Assembly (NCBI GenBank): GCA_022225965.2
Contig: JAKJXP020000220.1
Location: forward strand, 1-15,107
Length of the DNA stretch: 15,107 nucleotides
Source of the DNA: Diatrype stigma
Taxonomy: Eukaryota > Ascomycota > Sordariomycetes > Xylariales > Diatrypaceae
Reading direction: 5' to 3'
How positions within the stretch are numbered: position 1 is the first letter of the stretch; every line of letters begins with the position of its first letter. Shown piece by piece: positions 1-10,482 of the stretch. A program made the translations under genes and the position numbers. A model generated the notes under the pieces. The model made no database searches, was not told where the DNA came from, and worked only from the letters and a program-made list of their open reading frames with translations.

Positions 1-1647
<1,647 letters not shown>

Positions 1648-3270
1648 TCACGAAGTGCTATTGGAGGCCGAGAAGACGGTTCCGACGAATATAAGATTCG
1701 AGGGGTTGGAGGTGTCAATCGAGTACTCGAGAATCTCGTCGTTGGAAATAGCGTAGAACATTGCGTCGTCGGTCATGGCGATGGCTGTGAAGTTCTGAGC
1801 CGGACCACCGGAAAAACTGATGTCGCTGATCGTAGTGAATGTGTTGCCGTCGAAGTGATTTCCCACCATGCTGCCGCCGTTGAGCAGGGCAAGGTACAAG
1901 TAATTGGACCAGTTGTCCCACGACGTAGCGGCGAAGTGCTGCGTCTTCGAGGGGGCGGGCACGTTACTGGCCAGTATGTCTCGTTGGTCTAACAACATCT
2001 GTCAGCTGGGTGGTTCTCCATCGGAATGCCAAGAGGTAGTAGAGGATAAGAACTTACTAAGATCCCAACCCGCATCGTAGCTCGACAGCTGCATCGAGCC
2101 GGTGGTGCTGTCACCCAGACCCTGCGTGATAAGCTCGACACCATCAAGGAAATCTCCGACCCGCTGGGGAATGAGAGCGAGACTGGAGTTGTTGACTACC
2201 GTGTCGCCTGGGACAGCCTCGTCCGAGACAGTCCAGTGGCTAGAGTTGGCGGTCTTGATAGCACCATCGGAAGGCCTCTGGTACGCCACAATCCAGCTCC
2301 CCAGCTGATCGTCAGCCCATCCGCGCTGCCAAGTCGCAGCGAGCAAGCTGCCGGGCCGGGTCTCCAGCGCGGCACCGCCGAGGGTGTCGGTCTTCCAGCT
2401 CTTCGAGGAGGTGGCGTCGAGACACGATACGGATTGGATAAAGCTCGTTGAGTTCAGAAACCAGAGGTGGATCTCGAAGGCGCTGTTCCCCTGGTCGTCT
2501 ATCGCGGCACTGGCCAGGGGCGTGCCCGAAACAGCCGAAATGGGCGAGGTGGACGGGCTCAGGAGCTCGGTGATGTTAGTCTTTGCCCATGTCTTATCCT
2601 TCGAGTCCCACTGGCAAACGACAAGATCATCGTAGGCATCCTGGAAGAAGACGGCTCTATGGGTGACGCCATCGGGATCCGTCCAGTTGGTCGCGGTGAG
2701 CCTCGAGTCGCTAAGGATGAGGGGTGCAGTCGAGTTGGTTCCCGAGTCCCCATCTGTGCTTTGCGCGCTGCTCTGCGCAGCATCTTCATCCCCCTTGTTT
2801 CTACTTGCTATCGAGCCCACCACTCCACCGACAACCGCGGCGACAATGACGGCGAAGATGGCCGCGAGTATGATATAGAAAATGAGTGGTGCCACGCCGC
2901 ATATCGTCCGTTTCGGCTTCTTCTCTTCGGCCCCAGCTACCGGCGGCGCCGCCTGGCCGTTCTGAACATAGGGCATTTTGGCATTGTTGGCGTCGTATAG
3001 TCCCGGGCTGCCCTGGTACGAGGCCATCGACGCTCCATCGTACGGGCTGGCGGGGCTCTGCACGCCGCCCGCCGCTCCTACCGGTACACCGTGACCATAG
3101 TAACCCTCCGCCGGCGGATAGGGATTCAAAGCACCGTTCGCATAGTGTGCTTGCCCTGGTGGCGGCTGAGGACCGGCGATCTCCTTCTGGTACTGCTCGG
3201 GGTCCACGACCTCGGGCAGCTGCGAGTAGTTCCGCACCTCGAGAGTGCTGTATGCTTCCGAGTTGCTCAT
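1648..3270 (-). CDS. Membrane-anchored fucose-specific-lectin-like protein, two exons
   Basis: The coding sequence is complement(join(1648..1988, 2058..3270)), 517 residues. Residues 1-120 are a soluble tail rich in Pro, Tyr, Gly and Ala, followed by a basic KKPKR. About 127-151 is one strongly hydrophobic helix. Residues 157-185 are a Ser/Asp-rich linker, and the rest is a beta-rich domain with repeated aromatic-ended strands such as RAVFFQ, SWIVAYQ and YLYLAL. This resembles the six-bladed propeller of fungal fucose-specific lectins (Aleuria aurantia lectin type), which bind fucosylated glycans. At least eight N-glycosylation sequons (N179, N195, N232, N273, N342, N361 and others) all lie after the helix, fitting a type II protein with an outer lectin domain. 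The ATG at 3270 is in a good context (GCGATGAGC), with purine three bases before. The ligand-binding Arg/Glu/Trp set cannot be confirmed by eye. The family is likely; the sugar specificity and biological role are inferred. Confidence 0.88.
1989..2057 (-). other. Spliceosomal intron of 69 bases in the lectin-like gene
   Basis: On the minus strand the donor is GTAAGT (2057-2052) and the acceptor is TTAG (ending at 1989), with a CTGAC branch-like site at 2005-2001, about a dozen bases before the acceptor. This choice restores the frame: the leftover A of exon 1 joins AC of exon 2 to give Asn405, so the protein reads GWDL-N-QRDIL. Nearer AG acceptors (ending 2006 and 1999) were tested and bring in stop codons. 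Without splicing, the frame ends at a stop inside the intron after a non-conserved Ser-rich tail. The length and sites are typical of filamentous ascomycetes. Confidence 0.87.
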
Positions 3271-3381
3271 CGCGCCAGTCGATGATGTCCGCCCAAAGAA
3301 CAGGCCAGGCTTTCACGACATGCGCTGGTAAGGCAAAAGGGATCGGGTACCGTATATACCAAGTCTGTAAGGAACGAACGT

Positions 3382-3436
3382 AAAAGGTGGGCGAGAGAGC
3401 AAGCAGGAGACAGAGACGATGGACGAGGAGGGAAAC
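3382..3436 (-). promoter_or_regulatory. Pyrimidine-rich tract upstream of the lectin-like gene
   Basis: Read on the minus strand this stretch is mostly C and T and lies about 110-165 bases upstream of the ATG at 3270. CT-rich tracts near the transcription start are common in fungal promoters, so it probably marks the core promoter or 5' UTR. A CCAAT pentamer on the same strand lies at 3629-3625. No clear TATA element is visible between the tract and the ATG. Confidence 0.4.
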
Positions 3437-4454
3437 GTGCTGTGCTGATCAAGTAGCCATTCGAGCAGGTCGAACTCTTCGGCCTTAGCTTTGGGCATTG
3501 TCCGAGTGCCCCCGTGGCCATCGCATCGTCCCCTCGCCGTTTCCCCTGCGTGCTCGCGTGGAGCAAGGCCACCTTTTCCGCCATTCCCAGCAGAGCAGAA
3601 TCCTTCAGCGCGTCTATCGGCACGATTGGGCAGAGTCACCCCATGCTGCCATGGCTGCCCCCCAAATTTGGTCTTGGCACGTCACCAGGTGGATCGCGAT
3701 CCTGGCAGTCGATGCCATGCCCGCCTGCTGAGAGGCTGGTGCAGGCACATATCGGGACGGTGCAGGCAGTCCGAGGGCGATCGACATCCTCCTCACCAGA
3801 AAGGGTTACCCAAGGTCATCAGCTAAGCCCTGCTAAATTAGCCATATCCCAAGTGACTTATACTAGTAGTAACTATGCAGTATCCAGCCCTAGTTAGTGT
3901 CCTTAGTCCTACCATGTATACATAGTATATATATAGTAAGTGGCAACGAGCTTTCTTTCTCGCGCTTTCGTTCTCAAGGTGTTTGCCTCCTTCAATTCCT
4001 ATGCTGCAAGAGTGGCAGCTCTCAGCACGCGATGATCAGAGCGTAACCAGAGCGTATAAGCCAACAACCCGCTATCTATCTAGGAATGTGGCTATGAGCA
4101 TGAAGAAGCGCAGCTATCATCAAGCGGGAAAGTGACAACGAGTACTCACGTACTAGACTATAGCCTATGGGTAGGTAGGTACGTACGCTCTAAGCACGCT
4201 AAGTCCTCAGCTGGGTGGCCCAGCTGGAGAGCGAGGCGGATTGGCGAATGAGCAGACGGAAGTCAAGAGCGGGGCCTCTCCCTAACAGTCAGACAGTCTC
4301 AAGAGCCCATGATCCCAGCCAGAATTTGCGGGTCTCATAGGGCCAGTAAGGCTACCTAGTTCCTATCCGGCAAAAAGGGGGCCTCCTGTTCATACTACAT
4401 ATCTGGTAGTATCATGTGATATTCGAGTACTATGTAATATGTAAGTACTATGGT

Positions 4455-4484
4455 CTGCCCATACCTGCCCATACCTGCCCATAC
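4455..4484. repeat. Tandem repeat, three copies of a 10-mer
   Basis: The unit CTGCCCATAC occurs three times without a break (4455-4464, 4465-4474, 4475-4484), followed by a partial CATAC. It is a simple minisatellite seed inside the 3.3-6.2 kb spacer. Confidence 0.9.
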
Positions 4485-4501
4485 CATACATCTGCATGTG
4501 T

Positions 4502-4595
4502 CAGTCCTCGCTGGACAGAGGTCTGGACAGTCTGGACTATGGACAGTCTGGACAGTCGGGCAGTCCTCGCACTGCAATAGCGGAGTGCAATAGCG
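4502..4595. repeat. Cluster of short direct repeats
   Basis: GTCTGGAC occurs at 4521, 4530 and 4546, with a related GCTGGACAG at 4510. The block is bracketed by two copies of CAGTCCTCGC (4502-4511 and 4561-4570). TGCAATAGCG then occurs twice (4573-4582 and 4586-4595). The nested arrangement looks like local duplication by replication slippage; nothing indicates a coding or binding role. Confidence 0.8.
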
Positions 4596-5488
4596 TGAAT
4601 GGTTTCAAAAGTCGGATCTGTCGGACCCGTCGCTACTCTAACCATGAAGGGACAAGCCCGCCAATCCCGGGCCAGTCTACCCTCTGTGTAGGAGCTACTT
4701 TACCTATGTAGTAGCTAGCGGTGGGCTAGCGTTAGGCTAGGTAGCGGTGGACCGCCTATAGCAGCTGAAAAGGCAGGTAGCATTTCGCGAGCTAGAGATC
4801 CTTGGGCGGTTGAGCGTTGAGCCATGTCCTCGAGACTCGCCGTTCTCCTGACCTGATACATAACTAAGTACCTACCTAATTAGCCCGCACACCGCAGAGC
4901 TTGGAGAACAACAGGCTTGAACAGGTACTAATTATACCATCGGCCATTCGCGGCCGCTTATATAGCGTGACGGGCTATTTGTCGGGATTTTACGTAGTGA
5001 GGCCCTTACAGACTCCCCGTTACAGTAATACCTAGGCCATCCATCCGCCTATAGGAATGCCATCAACATATCAGGTCTTCCAACGTGCGTCGTGGCCATC
5101 GTAAACTTGCAGCTATTGTGATGATACCTACAACCCGATCGTACCTACATAGTGCAGCATTGGCAATGCATAGCTGCAAAGAACCAAGCCTTCATATGTA
5201 TGCACTCCACGTCAGGACACCGAGGGTCGTGACTGGTCTGCGATCTCTGTGTTGATAGAGTTCTTACGCGGTTGACCATGTCGGGACTTACGCTTTGCGG
5301 CGCAGCGATGCTTTCTGCATGTGGAAGCTCCATAGGGGTGATCTTCAATGTGATACACGCCACCATCACCATCACTCGATGCCGGGTCTCAACTCGTGGC
5401 GTCTATTCATCTGCATAAGGTACTAGCTATACCATATAGGTAGGTGAGCTGCTCGCAAGCATTAGACACAACCATAGGAGGTAAGTTC

Positions 5489-5543
5489 TTGGACGATGAA
5501 GGTGAAGTCGAAACACTATTTCGACCTTGAAACTATCGTCCAA
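5489..5543. repeat. Imperfect hairpin of 55 bases
   Basis: TTGGACGAT (5489-5497) pairs with ATCGTCCAA (5535-5543), and GTCGAA (5507-5512) pairs with TTCGAC (5520-5525) around a seven-base loop. Between the two stems is a nine-by-nine internal region that can pair only partly. It could be the relic of a small inverted-repeat element or a structured RNA; no flanking duplication is evident. Confidence 0.55.
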
Positions 5544-6243
5544 CCTCACCCATTCATTCAGCCATTCACGACTACAAGGGTCGAGTGAGGGTATGATCTA
5601 CGATCGATGATGGCTTCTCATAGAACTAGGTTTTCTAGGTATATCGTTGTGACACCATGTTGTGCATATGTTCGTCGGCAACATCCAGCTAGATAGGCCA
5701 GCTCAGTACCGAGCGATTGCTGTTCCATACACCGATTGCGAAGAAGTGTAAGTGAATCAGGAGGTATGATACAAAAGTCTGAGATGCCTTTCACTCTGAC
5801 ACACGACATGGATACTCAATATTTATATCCATAGACTCGTAAGTACTTATGCCCATGAGCAATGAAAACGAGTCAAGCCTGAGGAACAAACTTCTGGCAA
5901 ACAGGATGTGCGAAATAATTATTATTATTCATCTTAATCCCATTGCCTATCTAGTACTATATACCTATGTACAAGGCAAGCGGTACACCTGCGGTATATC
6001 CCGTATACGCAGCTGTAGGCTTTGGAGGAGGAAACCGTCGGTACAGGCCGGCAACTGCCCATACACCGGATGAAAACCTCCCCCCTACCCCTACTGATCC
6101 GTGTGCGAACTAATTACATTATAGTGGTATCGGGAATCAATTTTGAGTATGTAATTATGTATATATGTACAGATATGTAGATGCATATGGCATGAATAGA
6201 ACCGCGTCTAGGTAGATACGGTAACTCCTAACATTCCCCATCA

Positions 6244-7146
6244 TCATTCCAGCCCGTGAGCAGCCCGATGCTGCTGCCGCACCGCTCTGTGCGGAGCAAC
6301 CCACCACGACCGGGGGAAGTCCATGCCCCATTTCTTGACGAGGCGGCCGAGCTCGGCCTCCTTGCCGGGCACGACGTTGACGAAGATGCGGTCGCCCCCG
6401 CTCATGCTCGGCTCCGAGTGCACCGCGCCGCCGTCGTGCCCGATGCGGAAGAACGCGCACTCGCCCGGCGCGGCCTGCACGGCCCCCAGGCGCGCGAAGT
6501 CGCTCCCGAGCCGCGCGCGCACGCCGTCCGCCGTCGCCGCGCACCCGACGCACCGGATCGACGTGCACGCGTGGTCCGTCGCCAGCGCCTGCTTGGTCGC
6601 GCGCTGCGCGTCGCGCGCCACGGCCTGGTATGCGTCCGGAATGAACAGCGTGGCCGGTCCCAGGAGCGTGCCGCACACCTTCCAGTCCGTCTCCAGGTCT
6701 AGCTGGCGCTGGCGCTGGCGCTGCCCGGATCCCTCCTCGTGCTGCGACGGTGTCTCACCAGAGGCGGCACCGCCGGAGAAGAAGTCCGAGGTGAAGAACA
6801 TGTCGTCGGTGTGCCACCGGGGCCGGTCGAACTCGTCGGTGGCCTTGGTGGCGCGTATCGTCAGCCAGTAGTGGTCCAGCCGCCCGGTGCCCGCGACGAG
6901 CGCGTTGACGAAGCCCAGGAACGGCAGCAGCAGGGGCAGCAGGGCGCTGGACTTGGACAGGGCCGCCGACGCCCACTCGTGCAGGCTGGCCGGCAGCTCC
7001 TCCTCGCCGCCCCGGAGCAGCGGGCCGCAGTAGCTCCAGTACGCATCGCGTTTCACCGAGAGCTCATCCGGGGAGCTGCTGCTGCTGCTGCTGTTGCCGT
7101 ACTTGAGAAAGGCGAAGCTGGCGTCCGGAGCGATGTTGTGCTCCAT
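6244..7146 (-). CDS. Conserved fungal protein of unknown function, possibly Fe/2-oxoglutarate-like
   Basis: This is a single exon encoding 300 residues. The frame stays open 49 codons upstream, but only to a TTG; the ATG at 7146 (context CGCAATGGAG) is the first ATG and gives a sensible N-terminus. After a Ser run (19-25) comes a helical stretch (50-85) with a hydrophobic ALLPLLLPFLGFV. The core then reads YWLTIRAT (93-100), PRWHTDDMFF (109-118), a low-complexity insert with QRQRQRQ (142-148), LLGPATLFIP (161-170), CVGC (199-202), GECAFFRIG (228-236), AVHSEP (241-246) and DRIFVNVVPG (252-261). It looks like a family I have seen as uncharacterised proteins in Pezizomycotina. His112-x-Asp114, His243 and Arg253 match the order of metal and co-substrate ligands in Fe(II)/2-oxoglutarate enzymes; that link is inference. 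GC content is far above the flanks. No signal peptide is seen. Confidence 0.88.
   Translation of the reverse strand: MEHNIAPDASFAFLKYGNSSSSSSSPDELSVKRDAYWSYCGPLLRGGEEELPASLHEWASAALSKSSALLPLLLPFLGFVNALVAGTGRLDHYWLTIRATKATDEFDRPRWHTDDMFFTSDFFSGGAASGETPSQHEEGSGQRQRQRQLDLETDWKVCGTLLGPATLFIPDAYQAVARDAQRATKQALATDHACTSIRCVGCAATADGVRARLGSDFARLGAVQAAPGECAFFRIGHDGGAVHSEPSMSGGDRIFVNVVPGKEAELGRLVKKWGMDFPRSWWVAPHRAVRQQHRAAHGLE
6703..6722. repeat. Hexanucleotide repeat inside the conserved gene
   Basis: CTGGCG is repeated three times plus two bases; on the coding strand this gives the alternating Gln-Arg run at residues 142-148. It sits in the low-complexity insert between the WHTD and LLGP blocks. The unit is two codons long, so copy-number changes keep the frame. 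Confidence 0.85.
7075..7092. repeat. Trinucleotide repeat encoding a Ser run
   Basis: Six GCT units on the plus strand read as AGC codons on the coding strand and make most of the seven-Ser run near residue 19. It is a coding microsatellite close to the N-terminus and likely varies in length between strains. Confidence 0.85.
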
Positions 7147-7398
7147 TGCGAAGCGAGGCAATGGCGCCAGCAAGGTAAGTGAAAGCAAGGTGCTTTTGCC
7201 TCGCGGTCGGTGAGGTAAGCGAGCCCTCTCGCGCCGGAGAGCGGCAGAGCCCCGGTAGGTATGCCCGGCTCGCAGTGAGAAGTTAATCAACAATTGACGT
7301 TGCTCAGCCTAAGTTATCGTGTTCGATCCGCTCACGTAAGAGCCTCGGTTCGAAATAGATGAGATCTTCGATGCGCAGTCAAGGTAAACCGCAAAGTC

Positions 7399-7438
7399 AT
7401 TGGTGAGCCTTGTCTGTCTCTCTCCCTCTCTCTATTGG
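7399..7438 (-). promoter_or_regulatory. Pair of CCAAT boxes upstream of the conserved gene
   Basis: CCAAT occurs on the minus strand at 7403-7399 and 7438-7434, about 255 and 290 bases upstream of the ATG at 7146. A purine-rich GA tract on the same strand lies between them. CCAAT boxes bound by the Hap/NF-Y complex are common at this distance in fungal promoters. The pairing and orientation suit the gene, but five-base motifs also occur by chance. Confidence 0.35.
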
Positions 7439-8292
7439 TCGAAATGTTCGGTGTAACAAATAAAGTCGATGCCTAAAATAGGTAATAAATAAATGGCCTG
7501 ACCAACTAATCACTGCACAGGTAAGGCGTCCAGCCAGCCACGTAAGCAAGGCTTCTACTATGTAGTTAGTCGGCCCAATCATCTCCACTACTTGCTCTGA
7601 CTGTGCCGCTTGATCGAACTAACCAAGAGTCGCTAGTCGGACTATTAACTACGTATGTACGCAAGAGATGAAACGTAGTATAGTACTTGTGTAGTAGTAG
7701 TATGTATTAGCAAACAAGTAAATATCCCTATACGATCCCTTCGTGACTACTTATGTAGAGTATAACTGCCATGGGTATTCGAGCTGGTGCAGCCTGGTTT
7801 TCAAGCTTCTCTGTATCCCATCCTACCCCTCACAGTGTTAGTCACGTCATCCTGAACACTATGAGAGTTCGTTGCAGTCTAGGGGCGTCTCAAGGACTTA
7901 CATGTGTAAGATCTTTTCATCTGCTGTCGGCTAGAGTGATGTCAACGGAGGGGAGTGTCAATTTCGCGGAGGATCTTGCCAAGCCTGCCTAGGCGTAGCA
8001 GCTTAGGATCCGTTGGCATCACTCGATAGTGGCCAGCTCAGATATGTTAGGAGGAATCTATAAGGCCTCATCATGGTCTATTGCCCCTACCGTAGAGTGT
8101 TTGCCTATGGGTCTAGGTAGACAGAGGCAACCTAAAGTGCAAGGCTATAGGAAACGCAAATGACATTAGGGTTCACAGACTTTACATAAATTATGTCGAC
8201 GTTAGAGATCCCTTAGACTTCGATGTTGGCTCCATGAAAGTGGTGGTACTGTTCGTGTTGGTGTAATATCCGCAAGACGTCTCGAAAGATGA

Positions 8293-8339
8293 CCCCTCCC
8301 CCCCATCTTGTTTTTCTTCTTTCTTTTTCTTTTTCTTCT
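8293..8339 (+). repeat. Polypyrimidine tract
   Basis: Almost all bases are C or T (a C-rich half followed by TTTCTT-like units). Such tracts occur in fungal promoters and introns, but no plus-strand gene follows closely. It may equally be a simple-sequence tract with no function. Confidence 0.6.
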
Positions 8340-8979
8340 ATACCGAGTAGCTTTTTGCTATGCCTTTATCCACTGTTTAGTCGGGGGGTCCTGGGATGGT
8401 GGTAAATTGTAACTGGGGAATATGATTATGACTGTCAACTACGAGGCGTCGATTTGTTTCGTGGGAAGGACGTATATATAGTAGCTGCTGGCCGTATTAT
8501 TATAGTGTATTCTCTAGATTATTCTATAGAAAGCACAAGATTCATTCATTTCATATTCCTTGTGTCTTGAGCCGAAGATCTTGAGAATCGAGGAATTTCA
8601 CAATGAAGATAGGGGTGATGAGAATGATGCAGATCTCCTGTAGAATCGATATTTATCCTGTGCTTCATTAATAATCTGTTATGTCGGTCATTGGAATAGG
8701 CGTACTGTCGAATCGATAGTCGTCTTATGTAGTGGTGAACCCTTAGACGAGTCTCTGATACAGAACTATGATTATACTTTTTGCGGAATTAAGTTGTTTT
8801 CAATCCTTACTGGGAATCGTAACGTGTAACATTATATTATACTATCTTTAAAAAGGAACTTCGGGCCAGTAATATATGTCTGGAATGTCATAACTACTTA
8901 AACTTACTTACATACGACTCCATTGTTCACTAATCTCACACCCCTGAATCGATGAACACAATGATACATAGTGGACGCT

Positions 8980-9474
8980 TCATGTTCTATGAGGATGATG
9001 GCGGTGTACCAGGAAGCAAAGCAGATCCGTACACCTCCAGCGGCGGTCGAACTCCCTATCTTGCTTCGTTTTGTACTTTCCACCCGCTACATCGAATGCG
9101 CTTCCCTCATCGCTTTGCAGAAACCCCTCGACTCGCAGGACAAAGAGCGCCACGTGTGGCATGATCTCAAATGGAAAGCGCATGCACTTCTCTTCTAGAT
9201 GCTGCTCTAAAGGTTTGGAACAGTGTCTGGCTTGCGTCCCTACTAGATACTCATCGACCTCTTTCCACCCTGGCAAGTCTAGTGGCTCGGTGCGTCGAGT
9301 TGATAGACACCTGTTCAAGTAGGCGTGAAAGGCTTCTTTGATAGGCCATGAGTCAAGCAGAGCCTCGGCGTCAGAGCCTGCCGTGAGACTGAAGCGGTGT
9401 CGAAGCTCATCGATTGTCTTCGGGGTCCAAGAGAGACCCCCTGACATAGATGCTAATGAGCTGCTGTTGTTCAT
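8980..9474 (-). CDS. Hypothetical protein, 164 residues
   Basis: This is an unspliced ATG-to-TGA frame. I do not recognise the family. The protein begins with a Ser-rich MNNSSSLASMSGG, then has an amphipathic, charged region likely to be helical: residues 18-58 (TPKTIDELRHRFSL, ALLDSWPIKEAFHAYLNRCL), 66-79 (LDLPGWKEVDEYLV) and 87-121 (KPLEQHLEEKCMRFPFEIMPHVALFVLRVEGFLQ). It ends in a Cys/His/Arg-rich tail (RRWRCTDLLCFLVHRHHPHR). It has no membrane helix or signal peptide. Support for a real gene comes from the balanced amino-acid composition, a locally higher GC content than the flanks, and a TATATAAA element 75 bases upstream of the ATG. The basic C-terminal tail could be read-through of an unrecognised intron or a frame break, so the 3' end is the least certain part. 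It could be a lineage-specific gene or a truncated copy of a longer one. Confidence 0.6.
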   Translation of the reverse strand: MNNSSSLASMSGGLSWTPKTIDELRHRFSLTAGSDAEALLDSWPIKEAFHAYLNRCLSTRRTEPLDLPGWKEVDEYLVGTQARHCSKPLEQHLEEKCMRFPFEIMPHVALFVLRVEGFLQSDEGSAFDVAGGKYKTKQDREFDRRWRCTDLLCFLVHRHHPHRT

Positions 9475-9548
9475 TCTGGGTTATAGATAAGACGAATTGG
9501 GTTTAGTCCCCGTCTCACTATGCAATTATAAGCCTTTCCTTGTCTTTG

Positions 9549-9556
9549 TTTATATA
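9549..9556 (-). promoter_or_regulatory. Candidate TATA box for the hypothetical protein gene
   Basis: On the minus strand this reads TATATAAA, a match to the TATAWAAR consensus, 75 bases upstream of the ATG at 9474. Spacing and strand fit a core promoter with a short 5' UTR. In AT-rich spacer DNA such a match can also arise by chance. Confidence 0.45.
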
Positions 9557-10482
9557 TGGACTACCTAGGGAACTCTTACATAGTTCCAGAACCCTGGATA
9601 TCGTTCTTTTATTCGTAGTGACCATTGTTTGACTGGTGCTCTGTGGCTTACTTTCAGAGCAATTCCCCATGAGATAGGCATATCACAATTTGCTCGTCCT
9701 TCCCAGAAGTTCTGTCTGGGAGTTGGAGATTTGATCAAGGTGACAATATGTTCCTCCCTGTTGCCCGGGGTCGGGTATGACAATAGACCTGCCCATATTC
9801 ATTTGCTAGGATAGTTTCTACACAGAATAATCGACATGCCCGAGGATAGTAGTGAGTCTTTCACATATAATTCACTCATAGCATTCGATCCATGTATCCC
9901 GATATAGTAGAACTTGGTACTGCTTCTAGTTGCATCCATTCTTGTATACACGAGCGTGTACTGAGTCACTATGTAGGATCTTCGATCACGCTCTGTTCTG
10001 AGCTTGGCAACTTCCTGAGGACCTAGGCATCGAACGGAACACACCAATACGTTATTTCTAGTTTCTATTAGCTGCAAGACAGTCAGGTAGGCGCCCACAG
10101 CGTGCCATATTGGCGTACTAGCTTCGCGGAGAAGGGTGAATCCTGAATCCTGAATACCGTGTATACATGCTGGCCTGTCCTGCAATCGGGGACGCCAGGG
10201 TTGACTGGTGTCTAGGCTACGTAGCGGGGAACGAAAAGTCGTCGGCGGGAGCAACGACAACTGAGCAAGAATAGAAAGTGCTGCTGCTTTTAGGCGAGAT
10301 AATCACCTGAGCACTATCGGTGACCGGGCCTCGGCGAGATTTCGTTCATAAACATCGGCCTCCTCACATATAAGTTGTCACACACGCTCCTGAGCTAAGC
10401 GAGAGATTCTAGATCACCTGGATCTCTTGGATTACTCGGCGAACGGCACGGCTTGCGGCTATGCTGAATCATTAGCAGCTGA

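Larger units (their letters stand above)
3271..6243. other. Long spacer without a clear gene
   Basis: The first 500 bases are fairly GC-rich and hold the presumed promoter and 5' UTR of the lectin-like gene. Open frames there run on both strands and mostly start with non-ATG codons, so I do not call them. From about 3840 on, the sequence is AT-richer and dominated by short words such as TAGG, CTAG and GTAC. It contains the tandem-repeat cluster at 4455-4595, a diverged TAGCGGTGG duplication near 4713-4750, the hairpin at 5489-5543 and an ATT run near 5915-5930. The short frame at 5849-6073 reads through that ATT run as consecutive Ile and is not convincing. Confidence 0.6.
7147..8979. other. 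Spacer without a clear gene
   Basis: The first 300 bases form the presumed promoter region of the conserved gene. The remainder is AT-rich with no credible exon. It contains a near-pure pyrimidine tract at 8293-8339 and one CTAGGTAG (8113-8120). An ATG-started plus-strand frame at 7771-7992 (73 residues) has a good start context (GCCATGG) but no recognisable composition or domain, so it is not called. Confidence 0.6.

Noticed and set aside
2102..3383. Plus-strand and other-frame open frames across the lectin-like gene
   Set aside because: They are antisense or shifted shadows of a GC-rich gene and lack domains or independent support.
3491..3897. Overlapping plus-strand frames upstream of the lectin-like gene
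   Set aside because: They overlap each other in several frames, show no protein-like pattern and lie in the presumed promoter region.
5849..6073. 74-codon plus-strand frame with five consecutive Ile
   Set aside because: The Ile run is a translated ATT microsatellite and the rest looks random.
6155..7182. Arg/Ala-rich frames overlapping the conserved gene on both strands
   Set aside because: Their biased composition (long Arg/Ala/Pro runs) is what GC-rich third positions produce in the wrong frame.
7321..7360. Possible tRNA B-box sequences (GTTCGATCC, GGTTCGAAA)
   Set aside because: No matching A box, acceptor stem or anticodon arm could be built around these or other GTTCGA sites in the window.
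7771..7992. 73-codon plus-strand frame with a good start context
   Set aside because: There is no recognisable domain, signal or codon bias, and a frame this short is expected by chance in this much spacer.
9799..10260. Minus-strand open frame of 153 codons
   Set aside because: It begins with TTG and has no ATG in its first two thirds, the translation looks random, and no splice sites rescue it. It may hold a decayed exon but I cannot support it.
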